NCBI RefSeq assembly: GCF_904846035.1
Contig: NZ_CAJGYT010000001.1
Coordinates: forward strand, 124,001 to 188,000
Source of the DNA: Psychrobacter aestuarii
GTDB taxonomy: Bacteria > Pseudomonadota > Gammaproteobacteria > Pseudomonadales > Moraxellaceae
Reading direction: 5' to 3'
DNA length: 64,000 bases
Within the stretch, counting starts at the first letter, position 1; each line of letters starts with the position of its first letter. Below, in pieces: positions 17,496 through 26,300 of this stretch. Under the pieces are notes generated by a model that searched no databases, was not told where the DNA came from, and saw only the letters and a list, made by a program, of their open reading frames with translations. The translations under genes and the position numbers were made by a program.

Positions 17496-20400
17496 ATGAA
17501 ATTGGCATTTTGGAAAAAAAACAAGCGTACAGAGCCTGAGACAAACCAACAGGCGGCTAACAGTCATGCGGCAGCCGTATTAAAGTACGACGATATCGGG
17601 TTACAGTATTCTGGCACTGCCGACACGTTTTCAGATACGCATAGCTACTGGGAGAGTCTGGTAGATGAAGACATCGCTTATAAGCTTGATGGTCATTATG
17701 TCCTCCCGTGGGAAACACTGTTTCAAATTCAGCAAGACCCTGAGCATCAAGGCGTTATTCATTTACTCGCGCTACCACCGACCAGTGATTTACGTCCACT
17801 GATTCGTAGTGAAAATGGGTTGAGCGACCCTGATTTTAAAATCATTCTAGATGGCTGGTTGGATAAGAACCATGTTAGATTAACAGATAACGTCAAGCGA
17901 ACAGGTGCGATTGTCACTATTGCAGGTAAGGAATATTTGCTCTCACAGGCGACGTGGTCGCTGCTAGAAAAAATTAAAGATTTTTATCGTTTAGCGCCTA
18001 AAGACGAGCACACAAACAAAAAATACTGGGCGCAAATACGCACTTTGGCAACGAAAAGTGGCGCCAATATGGACGAATTTTTAAAAGATACCATCGTCCT
18101 TGCGCCAGAAGTGCTGCAACTTAACTTACGTAAAAATTTGATTGATACCGAGTCTGTCGTAGAGATACAGCCCAGCTTTAATGACGCCCCTGAAAACTGG
18201 TTGCAAGCATTTGACAGTTACAACGAGGTGCAAAACCAGTATACCATCAGCTTGCCTGAAGGTGGCTTGGCGCATGTCATTATTGAGCCAAAGGTCAAGC
18301 ACGTCTTAAACGAAATCAAAAAAATGCCCAATCGCCGTGTATCTGGCGAACGTGCGCAAACCTTTTTGCACAATCCCTTTGCCCAGCTGGGTGAAGATGC
18401 CACACAGGTCATCTCTGAAGACAGCTTTACTGCATCTAAAGAAAAAGCAGAGATATTTACCTATAGTGCGCGTCTAGAAAAAAGCTATGACGACCTCGCG
18501 CATTTGGTTTCAGTGACCATAACATTGCATGAAAACTCTGAGCGTAACCAACCGACAAAAACTTTGGCACTTGTCAATCTTAGCCAAATCGGTCATTTTA
18601 TTGACACCTACGAAAAGCCTGCGCCCACTCTTATGTGGGCAGGATATACGATAGATAAAAACCGATATTTGGATAATGAGGTTGACGCATTAAAACATAA
18701 TTTGGCGCAGATTCAGCAGTATGACGACGACTTACAAGCCAAAACGGTACTCGACTTAACCAGATACAGTGATAGGGTTGTGGGTATTGGTGAGGCAGAG
18801 CCACTCAATACCAAAGCCATTCAAAAGGACAGTGGCGAGTCTGGATGGTTGCCTGAACATCTCGAGACAGAATCAGAAGGTGGTTTGGCAGCCACTACGG
18901 ACATGAATGCTGATACGGCGACTGATGCGGCAATGGCACTTGAGCAAAGTATTTTGCAGGCAGAGGCAGATGGTAATAGCGAGGTACGGCATCCTGACAC
19001 AGGTGCACCATTAAGCATCGCTGATGCGAAGCAGTTATTAGCTCGTTTACAGAATCCAGATACTGCAGAATCTGCTTCTACGACAGACGCGTCAAAGGAC
19101 AGTGAGAAAAAAAAGAAATCGACACTGCTTATCGCCAACAATATAGACGAAGCCGATTTTACAAAACAGCGTGCTGAAATCTTATTGTTTGATGACAGCA
19201 ATCGTCCTACAGCAAAAATACCCTCTAGCTTTAGAAATCAAGAATTTGCCTTAAAAAACCATCAAGAGTACGGGATTGCATGGCTACAGAATCTCTATCA
19301 ATACGCACCCAACCAAGTCGGTGGATGCTTATTAGCAGATGATATGGGGCTGGGTAAAACGCTGCAATTACTGAGCTTTATCGGTGAATATCTAGAAACA
19401 GCAGAACACAAAAAGCCTGTATTGGTGGTCGCGCCTGTGTCGCTGCTCGAAAACTGGGAGGCTGAGGCGAAGCGCTTTTTTAGTGCCAAATTCGGTACTA
19501 TCTTAAAGCTGTATGGTGATGGTCTAAAGCAACGAAAAATACCAAAACATGCCATTTCGGCTGAGCTAAAAAACAATTATGGCATCACAAACTTGCTAGA
19601 GGAAGACTGGCTAGGTAATGCTGATATCATATTGACGACCTACGAAACCATGCGCGACTTGGAGTTTTCTTTGGGTCGCGTTGATTGGAGCATTATGGTA
19701 TGCGATGAGGCACAGAAGATTAAAGTGCCAACCGCCATGGTGACCAAGGCAGCAAAAGCACAAAAGGCAGACTTTAAAATCGCTTGTACAGGGACACCAG
19801 TAGAAAATTCACTCGTTGACTTGTGGTGTTTGTTTGATTTTATTCAAGAAAATCTGCTTGGCTCGCTAAGCGAGTTCAATAAAAACTACAGGCGTCCGAT
19901 TGAGAAAAACGAAGACCAAGACAACCGTATCTTAGAGCATTTAAGAGCGCTTATTGCACCGCAAGTGCTTAGACGTATGAAGTATGACGTCGCTGACTTA
20001 CCACCAAAGCACGAAGTCAATGATTGTAAAAATATTAACATATCGCCACTACAGCTTGAGCAGTACAACCATGCCTATGGCGATTTTAAACACTCTTCCG
20101 AGCAAGGTAACAGGGGAAGCATGCTTGCTGTACTGCATAAAATACGCATGATTTGCGCGCACCCGCTAAAGTACCAACAGCATGCCCCACTACAAAGCTC
20201 GCCTAAAGCTGAATGGCTACTGTCTACGCTTGAGACTATCAAACAAAAAGAAGAAAAGGTGATTGTTTTTACTGAGTTAAGAGAGGTTCAGGTTTTTCTA
20301 AAAAGCTTGCTCATGCAAAGGTTTGGTTTGAATGTTGCCACAGTAAATGGCAGCTCCAATACCAACAGCAAACAAGGGCTAACGCGCCAAGACACCATTG

Positions 20401-20729
20401 ATAAATTTCAAAATACACGCGGTTTTAACGTTATTATTTTGTCCACTATTGCCGTAGGTTTTGGGGTCAATATTCAAAAGGCAAACCATGTCATCCACTA
20501 CACACGTAGCTGGAACCCTGCCAAAGAAGACCAAGCCACGGATAGAGCGTACCGTATCGGTCAAGAGAAAGCCGTTTACGTCTATTATCCCTCTATCGCC
20601 GCGCCAAACTTTGAGACGTTCGAGATTAAGCTAGATAAGCTGCTATCGAGCAAACGTAAACTTGCCGATGATATGCTAAAACCCAGTATAGAGCTGGAAA
20701 AAGAGCTATTGCAGTCTTTTCAGTCATAA
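17496..20729 (+). CDS. zorD: Zorya nuclease/helicase ZorD (SNF2-type)
   Basis: The 1077-residue protein has a long N-terminal region of unknown fold (1-590) that includes an acidic Ala/Thr/Asp-rich linker at about 440-550. A SNF2/Swi2 ATPase follows: DDMGLGKTLQLLSF (about 615), the DEAQ box in VCDEAQKIK (about 736), TGTPVENSL, and the C-lobe motifs VGFGVNIQKANHVIHY and DRAYRIGQ (about 1020). In type I Zorya it is the effector that degrades or blocks invading DNA. It starts 9 bases after zorC. All helicase motifs look intact. Confidence 0.94.
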   Translation: MKLAFWKKNKRTEPETNQQAANSHAAAVLKYDDIGLQYSGTADTFSDTHSYWESLVDEDIAYKLDGHYVLPWETLFQIQQDPEHQGVIHLLALPPTSDLRPLIRSENGLSDPDFKIILDGWLDKNHVRLTDNVKRTGAIVTIAGKEYLLSQATWSLLEKIKDFYRLAPKDEHTNKKYWAQIRTLATKSGANMDEFLKDTIVLAPEVLQLNLRKNLIDTESVVEIQPSFNDAPENWLQAFDSYNEVQNQYTISLPEGGLAHVIIEPKVKHVLNEIKKMPNRRVSGERAQTFLHNPFAQLGEDATQVISEDSFTASKEKAEIFTYSARLEKSYDDLAHLVSVTITLHENSERNQPTKTLALVNLSQIGHFIDTYEKPAPTLMWAGYTIDKNRYLDNEVDALKHNLAQIQQYDDDLQAKTVLDLTRYSDRVVGIGEAEPLNTKAIQKDSGESGWLPEHLETESEGGLAATTDMNADTATDAAMALEQSILQAEADGNSEVRHPDTGAPLSIADAKQLLARLQNPDTAESASTTDASKDSEKKKKSTLLIANNIDEADFTKQRAEILLFDDSNRPTAKIPSSFRNQEFALKNHQEYGIAWLQNLYQYAPNQVGGCLLADDMGLGKTLQLLSFIGEYLETAEHKKPVLVVAPVSLLENWEAEAKRFFSAKFGTILKLYGDGLKQRKIPKHAISAELKNNYGITNLLEEDWLGNADIILTTYETMRDLEFSLGRVDWSIMVCDEAQKIKVPTAMVTKAAKAQKADFKIACTGTPVENSLVDLWCLFDFIQENLLGSLSEFNKNYRRPIEKNEDQDNRILEHLRALIAPQVLRRMKYDVADLPPKHEVNDCKNINISPLQLEQYNHAYGDFKHSSEQGNRGSMLAVLHKIRMICAHPLKYQQHAPLQSSPKAEWLLSTLETIKQKEEKVIVFTELREVQVFLKSLLMQRFGLNVATVNGSSNTNSKQGLTRQDTIDKFQNTRGFNVIILSTIAVGFGVNIQKANHVIHYTRSWNPAKEDQATDRAYRIGQEKAVYVYYPSIAAPNFETFEIKLDKLLSSKRKLADDMLKPSIELEKELLQSFQS

Positions 20730-20821
20730 GGCATAGCAGTTGGTATAGATGACGATGCTCAGGACTAAGAATTAACCCTTGTCCTGCTAACAATATATTG
20801 GAAGGGCTGTCTTTGCTTATT

Positions 20822-20875
20822 CTAACCGCAGACTGACCGATCGTATCATGATAAATGGGATAGACTGCGGTTTAG
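20822..20875. terminator. Imperfect hairpin downstream of zorD
   Basis: CTAACCGCAG at 20822-20831 pairs with CTGCGGTTTAG at 20865-20875 with one bulged base, over a loop of about 33 bases. It lies between zorD and the convergent leftward gene at 20976. There is no T-run, so termination is uncertain. The right arm overlaps one copy of a 16-bp repeat found again at 23162. Confidence 0.4.
20855..20870 (+). repeat. 16-bp direct repeat, copy 1
   Basis: ATGGGATAGACTGCGG occurs here and, identically, at 23162-23177. The two copies flank the three leftward genes between zorD and recC. After the core both copies continue with similar sequence (TTTAGACAC and CTGTAAACAC). Confidence 0.7.
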
Positions 20876-20975
20876 ACACAGCACTACTAAATATCCAAAA
20901 CCCAAAGAAAGGCTCAGCATACTGCATTTGTCTTATATTCAAATAACTTGGATTCAAAGACAAACAACATCAGTA

Positions 20976-21266
20976 TCAGACCACCACAAATGCCATCACA
21001 AAAGCAATAATGAACGCCAAAACAAAACCCATGATGACGCACAGTTGCGGTACAGGGGTGTCTTTTTTTGAGAAGCCATATTCTATAAGGGACAGCACGA
21101 AAAATATCGCTATGGCGGGCAGAGCCACTGCATCTCTAGTGATACCATGATCCATCACCAAGCTCAAGGCAATAAAAACAATGATATAAGCCAAGCTGAC
21201 AGAGGTTGCAAACCCAATCGGCTTTAATACACCCCTGTTTTTTGCCGAGTTGTTATTCACTCTCAT
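20976..21266 (-). CDS. Small integral membrane protein, unknown function
   Basis: The 96-residue product has three hydrophobic segments (about 17-38, 48-63 and 72-96) after a basic N-terminus, MRVNNNSAKNR. No family is recognised. The stop TGA and start ATG are both clear, but the ribosome site is weak. The last helix ends in VVV directly at the stop. It is convergent with zorD and lies about 100 bases downstream of the binding-protein-like gene on the same strand. It could be a genome-specific membrane protein. Confidence 0.55.
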   Translation of the reverse strand: MRVNNNSAKNRGVLKPIGFATSVSLAYIIVFIALSLVMDHGITRDAVALPAIAIFFVLSLIEYGFSKKDTPVPQLCVIMGFVLAFIIAFVMAFVVV

Positions 21267-21362
21267 AAAAACGCTGTTTCATACTTTTAATGCTTTGGTA
21301 AATATTATTTGGAATTTGCCTCTACAGATTGCTGTCTCAAAAGTTTTGATGATTAAGTGTAG

Positions 21363-22214
21363 TTACTTTCCATCCTTTAACGCATCAGCCACATCGACGG
21401 TCGATTCTTTATTTTCTACTGTTGTAGGATTAAACAGCTCATCAATGCTCTTTTGATAGCCGTCGATATTGCCATAATCGTGACGGCTTAGCACATCTTG
21501 CCCTTCGCTTGAGAGGATATAATTGCGAAAGCTGATGGCAGCAGGGTTGTTGGTCAATATCATGCCCTCGACCGCTTGCTCACTGCTTGGGTGGATGGCG
21601 TAACTAAAGGCATTGAGCTGGCGTGATTCGCTGTTGTCGTGGGTCTTTGGCTCAGCCGTCGCGACAGCATCGTTATTGGTGTCCGTGTCGCTGTTTGTGT
21701 CGGTGTCAGAAGAGAGCATGTCCGCTGCGACCGATTCAGGCGTTTCTTCTGGGGCAGGGGTTTGCTCGGCGGCGGCATTGCGCTTTTCTTGAGCGCTATT
21801 AAGAATGTCTTGCAGACTTTTGATTTGCGCTTTTGCCAGCTTGGTATCGCTCATAATTACGTCGGTATCGACCATATATTTGCTACTGACATCTTTGTTG
21901 GCAGCGATATTGAACAGTGCGGCATTATCCACATAGTCCACAGCGATTTGGGTATTGGGATAGCGCGACTCAAAGCGTACAATCAGGTCGTCCAATACTT
22001 GCTGCAAGCGGGTATCGGCTTTGATGTTTACCGTAGCGGTATGAATCGACTCGCCGTCTGCCCCTTCTGTTTCGTTGGTGCGGGTGTCGGCGACGATAGG
22101 AACAGGATTGATATTCTTGCGGTTATGGCTCCACAGCCAAGCGAATATCAATACAAAGACAATAAGTGTCAGTAATAACGCGCCTGCCAGCAGTAACTTA
22201 TAGTCTTTTATCAT
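21363..22214 (-). CDS. Membrane-anchored protein with a ModA-like C-terminus
   Basis: The 283-residue protein has one N-terminal membrane anchor (about 8-28) followed by a periplasmic part. Residues 60-140 hold RLQQVLDDLIVRFESRYPNT, the opening typical of type-2 periplasmic binding proteins. A Glu/Thr/Asp-rich repeat (SDTDTNSDTDTNNDAV, about 170-185) interrupts it. The C-terminus (NPAAISFRNYILSSEGQDVL) looks like the end of molybdate-type binding proteins. No transport genes are nearby. It may be a binding-protein derivative adapted to another job. The middle ligand-binding segments are shorter than in a full binding protein. Confidence 0.7.
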   Translation of the reverse strand: MIKDYKLLLAGALLLTLIVFVLIFAWLWSHNRKNINPVPIVADTRTNETEGADGESIHTATVNIKADTRLQQVLDDLIVRFESRYPNTQIAVDYVDNAALFNIAANKDVSSKYMVDTDVIMSDTKLAKAQIKSLQDILNSAQEKRNAAAEQTPAPEETPESVAADMLSSDTDTNSDTDTNNDAVATAEPKTHDNSESRQLNAFSYAIHPSSEQAVEGMILTNNPAAISFRNYILSSEGQDVLSRHDYGNIDGYQKSIDELFNPTTVENKESTVDVADALKDGK

Positions 22215-22351
22215 GGCGTATCTGTCATCTCATCAAAGTAAAAACTGCCCATTATATAAGGTTAGGGCGCAATAAGGATACAGACAGCACGCGAGAATAA
22301 CCAAAACCATGGGCACAAAGCCATGAGCAATAGGCTTAGCAAGAATAAAGC

Positions 22352-22846
22352 TTAATGGAACAAGTCTTTTTTTAGCTCTTCTAACATATCCTCAAAGATA
22401 TCGATGGCATTATCGCTGGTATCCGCTGCTGTCGTATTTTGAGATGTTGCCATACTCTGAGGGCGGTCGGGGTTGCTTTTTGTAAGGACATCGCTGTCTC
22501 TATCTTCATGTACCGCCAGTGGTGACGCCCCTGCCAGTACCGTCTGTTTGCTCCATTCAAAGCCATGCGTCTCCCACCACAGCTCAAATCGTGATAGGGT
22601 GATGCCGCGTACGGCGGTGGGCAGATTGAGGGTGCGCAAACGGCGAACCAGCTGGGGGTCATGAATGCGCTGACTGCGACTTAAGTACAAAGACTTGGTA
22701 TTGCCTTTATAGGGTTTACGGCGTAGCCATGCGCTACTGTCGATTTTCATACGCGGTAATTGCCACAGTGCGCCGCGGTCATAGATGATATAGCAGCGCT
22801 GCTCAGGATGAACAAAAACGGCGTCAATGGGTCGGTAAGGCATCAT
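22352..22846 (-). CDS. Conserved hypothetical protein
   Basis: The 164-residue soluble protein has an N-terminal half rich in Arg, Tyr and Trp (AWLRRKPYKGNTKSLYLSRS) and a polar, probably disordered C-terminal third. A possible conserved core is SRFELWWETHGFEW. No domain is recognised. Two adjacent ATGs at 22846 and 22843 could start it. It lies 137 bases upstream of the ModA-like gene on the same strand, so the two may be co-transcribed. Confidence 0.6.
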   Translation of the reverse strand: MMPYRPIDAVFVHPEQRCYIIYDRGALWQLPRMKIDSSAWLRRKPYKGNTKSLYLSRSQRIHDPQLVRRLRTLNLPTAVRGITLSRFELWWETHGFEWSKQTVLAGASPLAVHEDRDSDVLTKSNPDRPQSMATSQNTTAADTSDNAIDIFEDMLEELKKDLFH

Positions 22847-23161
22847 ATCAGCTCACTGTGTTAAAGGGTTCATAGGACACCAAAGCCGCCGCGTGACAGA
22901 CAGGTCTTTGGTAGCGATGGTATACGACAACTGCTGTCGCGAATAGCGTCATACCGAACGGCTGCGCTAGCCAATTGAGGTAATCGGTGGCACACTAGCG
23001 GTGTGGGCATTCACGATATCGGCTCAATGATAAGACAGATGACGCATCCTCCATTAAGCAGGCTTACAATGACTGGTGTTTGATGGCTATCAAGGTCGAT
23101 ATCCCATTATAGCGCTACGGCTCATCAAAGGTGTATTTACCATGATGAGTGGTGCTGATTT

Positions 23162-23177
23162 ATGGGATAGACTGCGG
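23162..23177 (+). repeat. 16-bp direct repeat, copy 2
   Basis: ATGGGATAGACTGCGG is identical to the copy at 20855-20870, in the same orientation. It is followed by CTGTAAACACC, which resembles the sequence after copy 1. It sits in the intergenic region before recC. Confidence 0.7.
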
Positions 23178-23269
23178 CTGTAAACACCAAACCAAGTATA
23201 TTAACAGACTTTTGTTAATAAAAGAAAAATAAAATGAGATTTATTTACCTATTATTATGACAAAAACGG

Positions 23270-23298
23270 GTGCCAATTTCTCTAGAAATTTTAGGCAC
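23270..23298 (+). promoter_or_regulatory. Hairpin in the presumed recC leader
   Basis: GTGCC-AATTTCT and AGAAATT-TTA-GGCAC form a 12-bp stem with a 3-base bulge and a 2-base turn. A run of eight T residues follows at 23307-23314. No rightward gene lies upstream, so this hairpin is probably part of the recC leader RNA. It could act as an attenuator or affect RNA stability. The gap between stem and T-run is longer than in an ordinary terminator. Confidence 0.4.
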
Positions 23299-23368
23299 GG
23301 CAATAATTTTTTTTGTATAAATGGCAGCGGGTATTTTGTTGCGGCGGGCTACGGATTAAAGAGTTTTT

Positions 23369-26300
23369 ATGTTTACAATTGTGCAGTCTCATCGCACGGA
23401 GCGTTTGGTGGATGAGCTATTGACGGCGTATCAGTCAAAAACGCAGTCCATCTTTGATAAATTTGTGGTGATTGTGCCCTCCATGGTGCTTGGGGACTGG
23501 CTGGATAAGTCGATTGCCAGTCAGGCGGGCATCAGCACGCTACTCACAACGCAGTTTTGGGGACAGTATCAGTGGTCGCTGATGCAGCAGGTGCTTGGGC
23601 GCTATAACACGTGGCTGAGCAATACAGGACGCGAGTCAGAGATAATGGCAGTGCCCGAAGTCCCTGTACTGACGGGCGCGGTGATGCAGTGGCGCTTGTT
23701 CGGGTACTTTTCTTATTATCAGCAGCAGATTTTAGCCGATGATCAGCACCCTTTGTATGTGCTGTTGGCAGGGCTTATTGGCAATGATACCGACCGCAGT
23801 CAGCAAGACGCCCGTCTTTGGTCATTGGCGACCGATTTTGCGCGCGTGTTTTCGCGCTATTTGACGCACAGACAAGCGTGGCTCGTGCGTTGGGGCGAGG
23901 ATACGCCTGTCGATGTTGAGGCGATGATTGCCGAAAAAGACACGTTTAGCAAGCAGTTCGACCCCGAAGCGGGGGACACGCCTGACTGGCTCATCGCGCA
24001 CTATACCAGTCTTGAGCGTGCGCAGCGGCATTTGTGGCGATTGCTGTTTGCGGCGGTATACGAGCACCGCGCAGCGATTGAGACGCGCTTTTGGTCGGTG
24101 CTTGAGACCTATTGGCAAGACGATACGGCAGGACTGTCTCTGGCAAGCGCGCTGCCTGAAAAGCTGCATATTTTTACCATTCAGCAGCTGCCACAAGCGG
24201 AGCTGGATTTTTTGCAACGGCTTTCGCTGTACATGGATATTACGCTGCTGCATTACAACCCAAGCCAGCTGTTTTGGGCGGATATTGTCGATAAGCAGTG
24301 GCTACAGCGCCAGCAGGTGATTAACCCAAACAGCGTGTTTTTGCGTGATTACGGGCATACTTTGCTGTCGCGCCTTGGCAAGCAGTCGCGCGAGACCTTT
24401 GCCATGCTGGCGAGTCTGTCGGGCAATGCGTTTCAAAAGTCGTTTCAGCTAGAGTGGCAAGACCATTTTGAAGAGGCAGAGGACACGAACTTTGACACGT
24501 CCGCAGCGCCGCAGACCTTGCTCGGGCATTTGCAACAAGACATTTTAATGCTCGATGAAGCCTCGACCCAGCAGACCACACGCGGTCGCTTGAGTGCGGC
24601 ACTTGGCGAGCAGATGGCACTGGATTTGGCAACCGCAGACGATGCGTGGTACAGCAATTTAAGCAACAAACACTATGAGCAGGCGCGTCCGTGGCGGCTG
24701 TCGTATTATGACAATAGCCTAAGTATTCACTCTTGCCACAACCTTCAGCGCCAGCTAGAAGTACTGCGCGGCATGATTGGACATTGGCTAAACGATACCA
24801 ACCCCGATGGCAGCACGCGCCATCTGTCCGATATTGTGGTATTGCTGCCTGATGTCGAGCGCCATCATGATTTGATTAATTCGGTGTTTGTCGCGGGTGT
24901 GGGGCAAGATGGTCTGCATCTGCCTGCCAAGATTACGGGGGTGGTGGACAAGTCCATTCGCCAGCTGTGGGAGGCGATTCGCGGTTTTTATACGCTGCTT
25001 GATGGCAATGCGGCGCGCTTTGAGGCGGCGGCAGTGCTGGATTGGCTGATGTTGCCGCCACTATACGAGAGCTTAGGGCTAACGCACGAGCAGATGAGCC
25101 GTGGCTGTGAGCTATTAATCGGTGCAGGCTTTGTACGCGGGTTTGATGAGGCGCATTTGCAGGCGAGTCTGAGCGCACAGGATTATGATTACCGCTTTAG
25201 CTTTAGTTATACCTTAGATAAGCTGGTGCTGGGGTTGGTGATGCCTGATGCGCCGATTAGTGATTGCTTGTACCCAAGCGACTGGCAAGCAAACGTCCTA
25301 CCCGAAAAGACCGTGCCCGCGTCTGCCATCAGCCTTAGCGATGCACCGATTATCGAGGCGCTGTGCCGTATTCATAAAGGCTTAGAGACCTGCCGCCATA
25401 GCCACGAAGCGCGGCACAATGCCGAGACGTGGCTCAGAATGATTGAAGATGACATCATCCACCCGTATTTTGGTGAGCTGGATCAGACGCGCGCTATGCG
25501 GGCGATTTTTAATGCGATGAACAGCTTTAAAAGCAGCCTGCGTGCCAACCGCCATTATCAGCGTTACCACAGCCACGCGCCGCAGCAGGACAGTGCGGCA
25601 AGCGAAGTCGAAGCGCGTCTGTCACGGGTGAGCAATCTGCCGCTGAAGCTCAGCTTTATGCTCGACAGTATCGAGTCGGCGCTTGAGAGTCAGCAGGTCA
25701 GTGCCGAGCCGACAGGGGTGATTACCTTTGGGCGCTTTGGGGCGCTGAGAAACGTACCCTTTGGGCTGGTGGTGATGCTCAATATGGACTTGTCCGAGTT
25801 TCCCAATCGCGACCGTGACAACCGCTATGACTTGATGAAAGCGGGACTGGCGCAGCGTGGCGACCGCTTTAGCGAAGACGATGACAATGGCGCGTTTTTG
25901 GACGCGCTCTTGTGCGCGCGTAGTGCCTGCTGGATTTTTTATAATGGTCAACGCTTGACCGACACGCACGAGCACTTGCCTGCCAATCCTGTGAGCGAGC
26001 TGCTACAGTTTTTGCAAGGGGAGGTGCAGTGGCAATGGCAACCGCTTGCCGATGTCAAAGACCAACACGACACGGCGCTGCAAGTACAGCTCCAGCGGCA
26101 CATGCCAAAACTGATTGAAGCGTGGCTGGTGACGGAGCATCCTGCCTTGCCCTTTGATGAGCGCATCTTTATCGAGCAAGATACAGATGAGGTCAGCGAG
26201 GACACATTGCCGATGCTAGAGCATGCCATGCGCCGTGAAAAGCACGCGCAGCAGCGTACCTATGCGCCTGCTCCTGTGTGGCGCGATGTGTTCGACCGCT

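Larger units (their letters stand above)
22847..23368. other. Intergenic region upstream of recC
   Basis: About 520 bases separate the leftward gene at 22352-22846 from recC. It holds the second 16-bp repeat (23162-23177), AT-rich DNA at 23200-23260 that is a likely promoter zone, and the hairpin at 23270-23298 in the presumed recC leader. No gene is seen. Confidence 0.6.
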
